Shown here in pieces: positions 9,470-18,005 of a stretch of 46,409 bases of DNA. The notes under the pieces were generated by a model that saw only the letters and a program-made list of their open reading frames with translations, did not search any database and was not told the DNA's origin. Origin of the DNA: Bryobacterales bacterium (GTDB taxonomy: Bacteria; Acidobacteriota; Terriglobia; Bryobacterales; UBA6623); assembly GCA_028819215.1 (NCBI GenBank), contig JAPPMG010000079.1, positions 1 to 46,409 on the forward strand. Reading direction: 5' to 3'. Within the stretch, counting starts at the first letter, position 1, and each line of letters opens with the position of its first letter. Both the position numbers and the translations under genes were made by a program.

Positions 9470-10723
9470 ATGTCGCGAACGTTCGACACAGGTTGGATTC
9501 GATCCCAATACCCGATTTTCGATCCCCGATCGGGCAGGCCCCCGGAACTCTATTTCGACGGGCCCGGCGGCACACAAGTGCCACGCCAGGTAGTCGAGGC
9601 TGTCTCCGGCTACCTAGTGGGCTGCAACGCCAACTTGCACGGGGCCTTCCACTCCAGCCGCGAAAGCGACGCCATCGTCGCGGAAGCCCACCGCGCTGCG
9701 GCCGATCTGTTGGGCTGCTCCGCGCGCGAGGTCATCTTCGGCCCGAACATGACCACGCTGACGTTCTGGCTCAGCCGGGCGCTGGAATCCGAGTTCGGCC
9801 CCGGCGACGAAATCGTTGTGACGCGGCTAGACCATGACGCCAACTACGCGCCGTGGAAGAGCCTGGAGCAAATGGGCGTTGCCATTCGCGAGGTCCGCTT
9901 TAAGCCCAAGGACTGCACGCTCGACCTGTCCGCACTGCGCTCCGCTATCAACCGGAAGACTAAGTTCGTGGCGGTCGGCTACGCCTCGAACGCGGTGGGC
10001 ACCATCAACGACGTCAAGACCGTCGTCCGCCTCGCCCATGCGGTCGGGGCGCGCGTATTCGTGGACGCGGTGCATTTCGCGCCGCACGCACCCATCGACG
10101 TCAAGGCCCTCAACTGCGACTTCCTGGCCTGTTCGGCCTACAAGTTCTTCGGCCCGCACCAAGGCCTGCTGTACGGCAAGCAGGAGCACTTGGAAGCCTT
10201 GCGGGCGTACAGAGTGCGGCCCGCGGACGACGATCTCCCCGGACGTCTCGAGACGGGGACGCAGAACCACGAGGGCATGGCCGGAACAGCGGCCGCGATC
10301 CAGTACATTGCCGGGATCGGGCGTCGCTTCGGCGGGGTAGACCCGAACTGCAGCCGCCGGGAGGCCGTGGTGGCCGGGATGACGGCCATCCGGAACTACG
10401 AGCGCGGGCTGTCGCAGCGCCTGATCCGCGGCCTGCTCGAAGTCCACGACCTAGAGTTCTACGGCATCCGCGACGAGGCGCGCTTCGACTGGCGCGTGCC
10501 CACCGCGGCCATCCGCTTGCGGGGAATCCACCCGCGGGCGGTCGCCGAGTCGCTCGCAAGACGCCGCATTTGCGTCTGGGACGGGAACTTCTACGCTGTC
10601 AATGTCACCGAGGATCTGGGCTTGGAGGATTCCGGGGGGCTCGTGCGCATCGGCCTGACGCACTACAACACTTCCGAGGAGGTGGACCACCTGCTAGATG
10701 CGCTGCAGAGCCTGCGCCCCTAA
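9470..10723 (+). CDS. Class V aminotransferase, cysteine desulfurase-like (VC1184-type)
   Basis: This is a 417-residue fold-type I PLP enzyme. The Schiff-base lysine is Lys225 in SAYKFFGPH. Asp199 and His202 in VFVDAVHFAPH contact the cofactor ring, and His122 in RLDHDAN stacks on it. The C-terminal VRIGLTHYNTSEEVD is typical of the VC1184-like subfamily that databases call cysteine desulfurase-like. I see no Cys in the loop used as the nucleophile by IscS or SufS, so true desulfurase activity is doubtful and another lyase or transaminase reaction is possible. The ATG at 9470 is preferred over the upstream 9449 because it begins MSRTFD just before the conserved region. Confidence 0.88.
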   Translation: MSRTFDTGWIRSQYPIFDPRSGRPPELYFDGPGGTQVPRQVVEAVSGYLVGCNANLHGAFHSSRESDAIVAEAHRAAADLLGCSAREVIFGPNMTTLTFWLSRALESEFGPGDEIVVTRLDHDANYAPWKSLEQMGVAIREVRFKPKDCTLDLSALRSAINRKTKFVAVGYASNAVGTINDVKTVVRLAHAVGARVFVDAVHFAPHAPIDVKALNCDFLACSAYKFFGPHQGLLYGKQEHLEALRAYRVRPADDDLPGRLETGTQNHEGMAGTAAAIQYIAGIGRRFGGVDPNCSRREAVVAGMTAIRNYERGLSQRLIRGLLEVHDLEFYGIRDEARFDWRVPTAAIRLRGIHPRAVAESLARRRICVWDGNFYAVNVTEDLGLEDSGGLVRIGLTHYNTSEEVDHLLDALQSLRP

Positions 10724-10818
10724 GCAGCCGCCGAACGCCCTCGGCACACCACGGACGAGCGCGGCCCGCATGCGCTGGACGCTAGCAGCGGGTGCCACGA
10801 AGAATCGAATTCATGGCC

Positions 10819-11217
10819 TTAAGCCGCCAATCGCACACGAAACCAGTTCGCGACCTCCTGTTCTGAGACTTGTCCCGCCGCTGCGGATTCCATGATCCGA
10901 ATCGCGTCGAACGGATCAAATGCCAGCTTCCGGCCGTTCGCGAGCAGGAACAGGCGCGCCGTGATCCACGCGACGCGCTTGTTGCCATCCACGAAGCCGT
11001 GGTTCGAGACCAAGCCATAGGCATAGGCTGCTGCCAGCGAGGCGGCATCGGGGTCGCCAAACGACGCCAAGTTGATGGGACGCGCCAATGCCGATTCAAC
11101 GAGCCCGAGGTCGCGGACGCCATCGGATCCGCCATGCTCGGAAATCTGGCGGCTGTGGACAGCTAGAACGACTTCCAGCGAGACCCACCGCCAAGGGTCG
11201 GACTCTCCGAGAGTCAC
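10819..11217 (-). CDS. Doc/Fic-family toxin (death-on-curing type)
   Basis: This 132-residue protein carries the Doc signature HGFVDGNKRVAW (residues about 73-84), matching HxFx(D/N)GNKR of Fic-fold enzymes. Doc proteins phosphorylate EF-Tu, and other Fic proteins AMPylate targets. The early segment GVRDLGLVESALARP and the helix SLAAAYAYGLVSNHGF are also typical of Doc. Its start overlaps the upstream AbrB-like gene by four bases (11214-11217), the usual arrangement of antitoxin followed by toxin. It appears full length and intact. Toxicity itself is inferred from family membership. Confidence 0.88.
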   Translation of the reverse strand: MTLGESDPWRWVSLEVVLAVHSRQISEHGGSDGVRDLGLVESALARPINLASFGDPDAASLAAAYAYGLVSNHGFVDGNKRVAWITARLFLLANGRKLAFDPFDAIRIMESAAAGQVSEQEVANWFRVRLAA

Positions 11218-11441
11218 TTCGCCAGTGCTCGCAGGACCTCGCGGTCATCATGCATGATTTCCTCGGCGTCCGCCATTTGGCGGGCGAACTCAGGATCGTG
11301 GGGAGTCAGCCGATACCCGCCGCCTGGAGCCTCGGTCAAGTACAGGATGTCGCCCTTCTTCACCCTGAGACGGGCCATCGCCTCCTTCGTGAGAATAATC
11401 CCGGATGACGAGCCGACAGTCGTGATCTTGAATGAGAGCAT
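11214..11441 (-). CDS. AbrB/MazE-type antitoxin
   Basis: This 75-residue protein starts MLSFKITTVGSSSGI, followed by ILTKEAMARLRVKKGD, the swapped-hairpin DNA-binding fold of AbrB/MazE/SpoVT antitoxins. The acidic C-terminal tail (about residues 48-75) would wrap and neutralise the toxin. The ATG at 11441 is preferred to the GTG at 11447 because GAGGGG lies five bases before it. It is followed directly by a Doc toxin with a four-base overlap. Expression is probably autoregulated through the inverted repeat at 11454-11475, which overlaps the -10 box. Confidence 0.88.
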   Translation of the reverse strand: MLSFKITTVGSSSGIILTKEAMARLRVKKGDILYLTEAPGGGYRLTPHDPEFARQMADAEEIMHDDREVLRALAK

Positions 11442-11453
11442 TTTCACCCCTCA

Positions 11454-11475
11454 CTATATAACATTAATTATATAG
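11454..11475 (-). promoter_or_regulatory. Promoter -10 and palindromic operator of the AbrB-Doc operon
   Basis: A perfect inverted repeat, CTATATAA-N6-TTATATAG, lies 13 bases upstream of the antitoxin ATG. Read on the minus strand it contains TATAAT (11472-11467), a consensus -10 box. The -35 region (TGGCTT at 11495-11490) is weak. An antitoxin or toxin-antitoxin complex bound here would block RNA polymerase. Confidence 0.65.
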
Positions 11476-11520
11476 ACTTCGCTTGGCCTAAGCCAGCAGG
11501 CCTGACGCGCCCTAGGCTCG

Positions 11521-12306
11521 CTAGAACTCGGGCAGGTTGCGCATCATCGAGCCGGTGTCACCGCCTCGCGAGAACTGTGCCGAGTCCAACACCTGCCGGG
11601 TGGGATCGTGCAGGGTGCCCAAATAGCGCATGTCGCCGCGGGTGCTGCCCATCAAGACTACGATGTACCGCCGCGCCGGGTAGAACAAGGCTTGGAACTG
11701 GATCTCGTCCTCCTCGCCGCTGATCCACTCTTCCGACTCCGGCCTGTCCAGCTTGGCGACGATCTCGAAGTAGCTATCGGTGGTGCCAAGCCCGATATAG
11801 CGTTGGTCCACCGTGGAGGTGTCAGGCTGGAGCCAGCGGTCCAGCGGGTTGTGCAAGCGCCCCACCAGCCCCAAGAAGCCAATCACCGAGACCAAAAGGC
11901 CAGCGCCTATGGCGATTGCGAGAAGACGCACCAGCCGGGCGTCCGAGCCCGACAGCAGTCGCTGCTTGGGTTCGGGCACCGGAGCAGCGGGCGGCTCGCG
12001 GGCGGCCGGGGTCGAGGGCATCTCGGTGACTCTCGACCGGTATGGAAAGAGGCCCCCAACCTTGAATTCGAGTTCGCGCTGCAAGCCCAGGATGAGCACG
12101 GGGGAGTCGGAACTGCTCACACCCCCGAGATGGCGCTTGGGGATCCAAAACTCTTGGCCGGTCATGCAGTTGCGGACCTGCACTTCTGACCAGGTAGAGT
12201 CGTGCATCGTCCACTCGTTGTGCTCGATGCCACGGATTGCGGGATAGAACGAGAAGCGGCGCCCTTGGAGCGCGTCGAGCGATTCCTGTGGGGCGTTAGG
12301 CACCAT
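11521..12306 (-). CDS. Unknown protein with one membrane segment
   Basis: I do not recognise this roughly 261-residue protein. The N-terminal half is soluble and contains FWIPKRHLGGV. A proline/alanine-rich linker (about residues 98-118) precedes a single hydrophobic segment, LLAIAIGAGLLVSVIGFLGL (about 128-147). A C-terminal domain follows with ALFYPARRYIVVLMGS. The topology suggests an anchored protein with soluble domains on both sides. The ATG at 12306 is chosen; a TTG three codons earlier (12315) is possible, and neither has a clear ribosome site. It lies 32 bases after the methyltransferase stop and is probably co-transcribed with it. Confidence 0.7.
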   Translation of the reverse strand: MVPNAPQESLDALQGRRFSFYPAIRGIEHNEWTMHDSTWSEVQVRNCMTGQEFWIPKRHLGGVSSSDSPVLILGLQRELEFKVGGLFPYRSRVTEMPSTPAAREPPAAPVPEPKQRLLSGSDARLVRLLAIAIGAGLLVSVIGFLGLVGRLHNPLDRWLQPDTSTVDQRYIGLGTTDSYFEIVAKLDRPESEEWISGEEDEIQFQALFYPARRYIVVLMGSTRGDMRYLGTLHDPTRQVLDSAQFSRGGDTGSMMRNLPEF

Positions 12307-12338
12307 TGCAATCAAGCCAAGCTATCCAAAGTATAGGG

Positions 12339-13304
12339 TCAACGCTTGCGCAGCACGAGCACCCGAAACGTCTCGCCAAGGCCGAATAGCAGCGTCTTGA
12401 GCTGCATTCTGAGCCGGGTGGCTTCGCGCTCCGATTCGGCGGCAAGCGCGCAGGCGAAACTATCCGGCTCGCCTAGGCCGAGCAAGTAGGCCTGCTGCGA
12501 TATCACCGGCGTAACCTCCAGCCCCGCTTCCCTGGCCGCGTCTTCCAGAGCGCTGAAGTTGACGTGCGCCGTGATATCGCGGCGTCCCGGCTCCAGCAGC
12601 ACGTCGGGGTCGGCGCGGTGCCGCGAATAGCCCATCAAGGAACCGTCGAGAAAACGTCCGGCGCGCTCGACCTCAGTCCGCGTGTAGCCGTAGTCGATCA
12701 CAAGGATCCAGCCGCGGCGCAGCGCAGCGCTGATGCGGCGCAGCGCGGCGACCTGGCCATCGCAGCTCTCGGTGCGCCGACCCCGCTCAATGTCGGGCCA
12801 GGCTTCGTCGGCCGGCACCGGTCCGACAGTCTGCCAGCAGAAGCGCTCGCCCTGCAGCCCCACACCCCGCAACATCCACCCGTCGCTGGTCCGCTCGACC
12901 GAGTCGACGGGGAGGGCATCGAAGAATTCGTTGCACAGGACCACGCCGGTCAGCGGGTGCCGCGGCCACGGGTCGCCGTAGTCAACGCCGATCCAGTCGA
13001 TGTCCTGGATGCTTTGCCGCACCTGAGTCTCGGTCTCGCCGCGACCCGGGCCCAGCTCCAGCACCGAGAAGTCCTCCGGACAACCCAACTCCCTCCGCCA
13101 GCGCTCGATCTGCTGGGCGAGGAGCCGGCCGAAGACGGGCTGGAGCTGGGCGTTGGTATAGAAGTCCCCGCCCGTGCCGAAGGGGTCCCGCCTGCCGGCG
13201 TAGTAGCCGAGCCGGGGGTGGTACAGGGCGAGTTCCATGAAGCGCCGGAACGGAATCGGACCGTCTGCGCGGATCTCGTCGGCGATGATCTGCGCCAGGT
13301 CCAA
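12339..13304 (-). CDS. MidA-type SAM-dependent methyltransferase (DUF185 family)
   Basis: This 321-residue protein belongs to the MidA/NDUFAF7 family, whose mitochondrial member methylates an arginine of complex I. The N-terminus has FRRFMELALYHPRLGYYAGR and DFYTNAQLQPVFGRLLAQQI, both diagnostic. SAM motif I is VLELGPGRGE, and LCNEFFDALPV is the conserved active-site stretch. The later IDYGYTR and GRRDITAHVNF also fit the family. It starts seven bases after a small conserved-looking gene and precedes the membrane protein, so these three form a minus-strand operon. The substrate is unknown. Confidence 0.9.
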   Translation of the reverse strand: MDLAQIIADEIRADGPIPFRRFMELALYHPRLGYYAGRRDPFGTGGDFYTNAQLQPVFGRLLAQQIERWRRELGCPEDFSVLELGPGRGETETQVRQSIQDIDWIGVDYGDPWPRHPLTGVVLCNEFFDALPVDSVERTSDGWMLRGVGLQGERFCWQTVGPVPADEAWPDIERGRRTESCDGQVAALRRISAALRRGWILVIDYGYTRTEVERAGRFLDGSLMGYSRHRADPDVLLEPGRRDITAHVNFSALEDAAREAGLEVTPVISQQAYLLGLGEPDSFACALAAESEREATRLRMQLKTLLFGLGETFRVLVLRKR

Positions 13305-13311
13305 GCTCGCC

Positions 13312-13623
13312 TCACCGCTGCAGTTCGTAGGGGGCGGCCGGGTTGTCCAAGCTCTGCGGGGTGTATTCGAACATCTCCACGAAGTAGTCGTGAAGACCCT
13401 CGAATATCATTCGCTGCAGGATCCAGCGGAACTGCGGGTGGGCCAAGTCTCGCGGATGAACCTCTAAGTAATATGTATGGATGTTGGCTGGCTTGTCCTT
13501 TAGGTCGATCACCAACTCGACCCGGCCCCCTTCTGTTTCGCGCACGTCGAACAGCAGCAGCGGATGGGAGTACTTGGCCAATTCCTCGCGCACTGCCGCG
13601 ATCGCTTCGGCATTCCCACCCAT
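13312..13623 (-). CDS. Small protein of unknown function
   Basis: This protein has about 103 residues and I recognise no family. It begins MGGNAEAIAAVREELAKY and continues with alternating strand-like segments (LLLFDVRE, RVELVIDL, IHTYYLEV). A helical aromatic C-terminal part follows (FRWILQRMIFEGLHDYFVEM), which looks like a compact alpha/beta domain. The ATG at 13623 is chosen over 13662 because the longer version adds a low-complexity leader with no homology-like features. It is first in the operon with the MidA-type methyltransferase (seven-base gap) and divergent from the HEAT-repeat gene at 13684. Confidence 0.65.
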   Translation of the reverse strand: MGGNAEAIAAVREELAKYSHPLLLFDVRETEGGRVELVIDLKDKPANIHTYYLEVHPRDLAHPQFRWILQRMIFEGLHDYFVEMFEYTPQSLDNPAAPYELQR

Positions 13624-13683
13624 ACAGGGCAAGCATAGCAACGCCCCGGCCGGGCCCCGCACGCGCGATCAAGTGACGCGCCG

Positions 13684-15039
13684 ATGAGCGGCTGGCTCGA
13701 CTCGGACCGGACGCCCGAGGCGGGCTGGCCCCGCGCGGCCGTGCAGATCCTGACAGCCTGCATGCTGCTGCTCGGGGTGGCAGCGGGGTGGCTCGTGCTG
13801 ACCCGTCCGGTGCATCGCATCGAAGGGGACTTCCTGCAGCGCGAGGATCGCTCCGTGGCGGACGCTTGGCTGCTGGAACAGCTCCGGCAGCCCGTCGCCG
13901 AAACGCGGGCGCGCGCGTACCTAGCGCTAAGTCGCATCCAGGGCCGCTCCGCCGCAGGCCTGCTCGTCCAGGGCATGGCCGACCCGGCGGCATCCGTGCG
14001 CGCGGCCGCGGCGTTCGCGGCGGGTAACGTCTTCGACGCGCGCCTTGGAGGGGCCCCGCCTGAGGAAGCCGTCACCGAGGCCCTGGTGACCCTGCTGGCC
14101 GACGACGAGCGCCTGCCCGTGACCCGAGCGGTCGGAGCGCTCGGCAAGATGCAAGGCCCGGCGGCGGTACCCGCCATCATGCGCAGCGCTGCGCCGATCG
14201 CGACCTCCATGACGGCGCTGATGCGGATCGAGGCCCGCGATGCGCAGGAATTCGTGCTGGAATACCTGGACTCGGACGACCAAGACAGCCGCTGGGCCGC
14301 GGCCTTGGCCGCGGGCTCCTTGCGCCTCGCGGGTCACGCCGAGATCCGGGCGAGGTTGCTCCCGCTGCTCAGCGATGACAACGAGTTCGTGCGCGCGGCG
14401 GCCCTGCGGGCCTCTGCGCGTACCGACCCGGACGAGCAATTGGTCGAACTGATTCGCGCCAACCTCGAGCACCCTGACGCCAAGGTGCGCTTCGAAGCGG
14501 CCAACACCCTGGGAAGCCTGGCAGGCAAAGCCACCGGCAGCGAGCCACCGCCGGAGGAACCGGCATTGGAGCAGCCGCTGCTGGAGGCGGTTGGCGGCCC
14601 CCTGCTCGAGGGCGCGGACTACCAGCGAGTCGCCAAGACCATCGGAGTGCGGCTGCGCATGAGCACGTCTCTGGGCGACTTCGACATCGAGCTGGACTAC
14701 GACCAAGCCCCGCTGACCTCCGAACATTTCCGTCGCCTTGCGCAAGCGGGGGCGTTCGACGGCGCGCGCTTCTTCGCGGTGCGCCCGAACGGCTACGCGG
14801 CGGCCGGGGCGGGCATGCAGCTGATCCGGTCGGAACTGAATCCGAAACCTTTCCTGCGCGGAAGCCTCGGACTGCTGCGCCAAGGCGGCGCATCCGGCGG
14901 GGGTTTCTTTCTCTGCACCACGGCCTTGCCGCTGGCAGACGGGCGCTACGTCAACTTCGGGCGGCTCGTATCCGGCGACCAGCGGTTAGACAGCGTTGCC
15001 GCCGGGGCCGCCGTGCATTCGATCCGCGAAGCTCCCTGA
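13684..15039 (+). CDS. Membrane-anchored HEAT-repeat protein with degenerate cyclophilin domain
   Basis: This is a 451-residue protein. A hydrophobic segment at residues 20-40 is a signal anchor, placing the rest outside the cytoplasm. Residues about 60-285 are HEAT/PBS-lyase-like helical repeats (for example SVRAAAAFAAGN, EFVRAAALRASA and KVRFEAANTLGS). Residues about 315-451 resemble a cyclophilin-type peptidyl-prolyl isomerase (MSTSLGDFDIELDYDQAP, then FFLCTTALPLADGRYVNFGRL). Key cyclophilin residues are changed: the FHRVIPNF-like strand reads FFAVRPNGY and the QGG motif is lost, so isomerase activity is unlikely. A binding or scaffold role is inferred. Confidence 0.8.
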   Translation: MSGWLDSDRTPEAGWPRAAVQILTACMLLLGVAAGWLVLTRPVHRIEGDFLQREDRSVADAWLLEQLRQPVAETRARAYLALSRIQGRSAAGLLVQGMADPAASVRAAAAFAAGNVFDARLGGAPPEEAVTEALVTLLADDERLPVTRAVGALGKMQGPAAVPAIMRSAAPIATSMTALMRIEARDAQEFVLEYLDSDDQDSRWAAALAAGSLRLAGHAEIRARLLPLLSDDNEFVRAAALRASARTDPDEQLVELIRANLEHPDAKVRFEAANTLGSLAGKATGSEPPPEEPALEQPLLEAVGGPLLEGADYQRVAKTIGVRLRMSTSLGDFDIELDYDQAPLTSEHFRRLAQAGAFDGARFFAVRPNGYAAAGAGMQLIRSELNPKPFLRGSLGLLRQGGASGGGFFLCTTALPLADGRYVNFGRLVSGDQRLDSVAAGAAVHSIREAP

Positions 15040-15095
15040 CGAACGGGACGAGAAAGGTCGCCAAGAAACCTTGCTTTCCGTTGCGCCCTCTTTGC

Positions 15096-15174
15096 TATAG
15101 TCTCTATGCACAGCAGCGAGCGTTCCGAGCTAGGCACGAATCGCATTCTGCCTGAGCAATTCTGGATAAGGAGG
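15096..15174 (+). promoter_or_regulatory. Promoter -10 and strong ribosome site of the molybdenum hydroxylase operon
   Basis: TATAGT (15096-15101) is a good -10 box. The best -35 is TTGCTT at 15071-15076 with a long 19-base spacer, so activation may be needed. The leader ends with AAGGAGG (15168-15174), seven bases before the GTG start, a near-perfect ribosome site that supports that start. Confidence 0.45.
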
Positions 15175-15181
15175 CAGCCAG

Positions 15182-15814
15182 GTGAGTTCTAAGAACCCCA
15201 CAGACGGGCCCATGTGCGGGCCCGATCAGGAACCGCGCAAGGGATTTTCCCGCCGCACCTTCATCGAGGGCGTCGGCATCGGGGCCGGCGCGGTCGGGGC
15301 AATCGGGGCGGCCGAGCCGGCACGTGCGGACACCCACGAGCCAGTCGGGCCCGATCCGGTAGCCATCACCCTGAACATTAACGGCGAGAGCCACGAACTG
15401 AAGGTCGAGCCGCGCGTGACACTGATCGACGCGCTCCGCAACCGACTCGACCTTACAGGAGCAAAGAAAGTCTGCGACCGCGCAACCTGCGGCGCCTGCA
15501 CCGTGATAGTGGACGGGGATCCCGTCTACTCCTGCACGATGCTGGCGATCGAGGCCCAGGGCCGCAGGATCGAGACGATCGAGGGAATCTCCACCGAGGA
15601 CTCCATGCACCCGGTGCAGGCCCAGTTCGTCGAGCATGACGCCCAGCAGTGCGGCTTCTGCACGCCCGGCTTGGTCATGGCCGGCAAGGCGATCGCGGAC
15701 AGCAATTCGCAGCCCACGATGGCCGACGTCGAGAGCGGCCTGAGCGGCAACATCTGCCGCTGCGGCACCTATGTTGGCGTTCGCAAAGCCGTCTACGAGG
15801 CGGCACGCGCCTAG
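15182..15814 (+). CDS. Tat-exported [2Fe-2S] subunit of a xanthine dehydrogenase-family enzyme (PaoA-like)
   Basis: This small iron-sulfur subunit of a periplasmic molybdenum hydroxylase passes electrons between the molybdenum and flavin subunits. The twin-arginine signal SRRTFIEG (23-30) with a following hydrophobic stretch shows folded export. Plant-ferredoxin-type cluster ligands are Cys98, Cys103, Cys106 and Cys118. The second cluster uses Cys157, Cys160, Cys192 and Cys194. The 210-residue length fits PaoA/YagT-like proteins. The GTG at 15182 is supported by a strong AAGGAGG. The molybdenum subunit follows after 15 bases, and the partners presumably ride on this subunit's signal. Confidence 0.94.
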   Translation: MSSKNPTDGPMCGPDQEPRKGFSRRTFIEGVGIGAGAVGAIGAAEPARADTHEPVGPDPVAITLNINGESHELKVEPRVTLIDALRNRLDLTGAKKVCDRATCGACTVIVDGDPVYSCTMLAIEAQGRRIETIEGISTEDSMHPVQAQFVEHDAQQCGFCTPGLVMAGKAIADSNSQPTMADVESGLSGNICRCGTYVGVRKAVYEAARA

Positions 15815-15829
15815 GGAGGACAGCACGCA

Positions 15830-17992
15830 ATGGCAACCAAGTACGATTGGCCGGCCGCTGAAGACCGCAGTCTGATCGGCAAGCGGCACAACCGCGTAGA
15901 CGGCCCGGCGAAGGCCCGCGGCGCAGCGAAGTACTCCTACGACCGCAACCTCGACGGAATGCTCTTTGCCAAGCTGGTGACCTCCACGGTCCCCCACGGG
16001 CGCATTGTCGGCATCGACACCTCGCGCGCCGAAAAGTCCCAGGGCTACAAGGGCCACGTGAACATCCTCAACGTTGGCGACGAGGTGCAATGGGTGGGCG
16101 CCGAGATCCTGGCGATCTGCGCAGACACTGAAGAGCACGTCCGCGACGCAGCCGCGGCAGTGACCGTGCTGTACGAGTCCATGCCCCACTGGGTCAAGGA
16201 CGAGGACGTCGAGAAGGCGGGCACGGCCAACCGCGTCCAGCCCGCAAAGGACGACACCAAGGGGCCGGATCTCGAAGAGGCCTGGAAGAGCGCCGACGCC
16301 ACGGTGGAAGGCTACTACGGCCTGGCCGTCATCACGCACTGCTGCCTCGAGCCGCACGGCCAGGTGGTGGATTGGACCGGCGACGACATCACCGTTTACG
16401 CATCCACGCAAGCGGTCGCCCGGATCCCGGGAGACCTAGCCAATGGCCTATCGCGGGACGAGAACATCGGCACCGTGGCAGCGGACTCCATCCACGTCAT
16501 CACCCCCTACATGGGCGGCGGCTTCGGGTCGAAGTTCAACATCGACACGTGGGGCATCGCCTGCGCCAAGCTGTCGAAGATGGCCGGCAAGCCCGTCAAG
16601 CTGATGCTGGACCGCGACGAGGAGCTGATGGTGGCGGGCGGACGCCCGTCCGACTTCGGCAACATCAAGGTCGGGGCCAAGAAGGACGGGACGCTGGTCG
16701 CGTACGAGTCCGAGACCTGGTCGACGGGCGGTATCGCCGGCCGCGGCAGCCCCCCGGTGCCGTACGTCTACAACAACGAGGAGCGGCTGGCCCAGAAGGC
16801 TCGCCACCTCAACGTCTCGACGAACATCGGACCGGCCCGCGCCTGGCGCGCGCCCAACCACCCTCAGGCCGCCGTGCTGACGATGTGCCCGATGGAGGAC
16901 CTGGCCGCCAAGCTGGACATGGACCCGGTGGAGTTCTTCAAGAAGAACGCCGACCTGACCGCCCGCCCGGAAGTCTATCGCTACGAGATCGACAAGTGCG
17001 CGGAGATGATCGGGTGGAGCGACAAGTGGCACAAGCGCGGCGATTCCGGCTCTGGGCCGGTCAAGCGCGGCCTTGGAATGTCCCTGCACACCTGGGGCGG
17101 CCGGCCGCACGACTCGACCTGCGAAGTCCGCATCGAGCCCGATGGCGGGGTCTCGGTCAACATGGCCAGCCAAGACTTGGGCGTGGGCACCTACACGACG
17201 CTGTCGGTGATCGCGGCCGAGACGCTCGGCCTGCAGATCCCCGACATCAAGGTCAACATCGGCAGCTCGAAGCTGCCGATCTCCGGCGCGTCCGGCGGCT
17301 CGACCACCGTGGGCGGCACCACCGCTTCCACGCGGCGGGCGACGGTTAACGCGCTCGAGGAGCTGAAGGCGGTCGTGGCGGAGTCGCTCGAGACCGAGGC
17401 TGACGACTTGGTGGCCAAGGACGGCAAGGTCTTCTCCAAGAGTGACTCTTCGAAGTCGCTCAGCTGGACAGAAGCCTGCCGCAAGCTGGGCAACCGCACC
17501 ATCACCGGACAGGGCAAGCAGCCGGACAGGAACGGCGGCAAGCTGAACGACTCCGGCGTGGGCGGCGTGCAGATGGCCGACGTATCGGTCGACGTGGAGA
17601 CGGGCGTGGTCTCGATCAACAAGATCGCGGCCGTGCAAGACGTCGGCTTGGTGATCTGCTTGGAGCAGTGCGAGAGCCAGGTCTACGGCTCGCTGATCCA
17701 AGGCGTGGCATGGGCCCTGTACGAGGAATCGATCTACGATCAGGCGACCGGCAAGATGCTCAACCCGGACATGGAGTTCTACAAGCTCCCGGGCGCGGGC
17801 GACATCGGCGAGCTGGAAGTCCACATGGTCCAGAACAAGTACGACGACAGGGGCGTGATCGGCATCGGCGAGCCGCCGGCGATCTCGCCGGGCGCGGCGA
17901 TCTCGAACGCGGTTGCCAACGCCATCGGCGTGCGCGTGCCGACCCTGCCGCTGACACCAGATCGAGTGCTGGCAGCACTCGCCGACGCCTAG
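15830..17992 (+). CDS. Molybdopterin-binding catalytic subunit of a xanthine dehydrogenase-family enzyme (PaoC-like)
   Basis: This 720-residue catalytic subunit hydroxylates aldehydes or N-heterocycles with water as oxygen donor. Visible family motifs are KARGAAKYSYD near the start, GGGFGSKF in the cofactor region, ARAWRAPNHPQA, DLGVGTYTTLS, and GIGEPPAISPGAA near the C-terminus. The last carries the conserved catalytic Glu. It has no signal peptide, which fits co-export with the Tat-bearing small subunit. A GGGAGGA ribosome site precedes the ATG and AGGAGGT leads into the next gene. The order is Fe-S, Mo, FAD, whereas E. coli paoABC is Fe-S, FAD, Mo. The substrate is not readable from sequence. 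Confidence 0.94.
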   Translation: MATKYDWPAAEDRSLIGKRHNRVDGPAKARGAAKYSYDRNLDGMLFAKLVTSTVPHGRIVGIDTSRAEKSQGYKGHVNILNVGDEVQWVGAEILAICADTEEHVRDAAAAVTVLYESMPHWVKDEDVEKAGTANRVQPAKDDTKGPDLEEAWKSADATVEGYYGLAVITHCCLEPHGQVVDWTGDDITVYASTQAVARIPGDLANGLSRDENIGTVAADSIHVITPYMGGGFGSKFNIDTWGIACAKLSKMAGKPVKLMLDRDEELMVAGGRPSDFGNIKVGAKKDGTLVAYESETWSTGGIAGRGSPPVPYVYNNEERLAQKARHLNVSTNIGPARAWRAPNHPQAAVLTMCPMEDLAAKLDMDPVEFFKKNADLTARPEVYRYEIDKCAEMIGWSDKWHKRGDSGSGPVKRGLGMSLHTWGGRPHDSTCEVRIEPDGGVSVNMASQDLGVGTYTTLSVIAAETLGLQIPDIKVNIGSSKLPISGASGGSTTVGGTTASTRRATVNALEELKAVVAESLETEADDLVAKDGKVFSKSDSSKSLSWTEACRKLGNRTITGQGKQPDRNGGKLNDSGVGGVQMADVSVDVETGVVSINKIAAVQDVGLVICLEQCESQVYGSLIQGVAWALYEESIYDQATGKMLNPDMEFYKLPGAGDIGELEVHMVQNKYDDRGVIGIGEPPAISPGAAISNAVANAIGVRVPTLPLTPDRVLAALADA

Positions 17993-18005
17993 GAGGTCAG
18001 GAATC

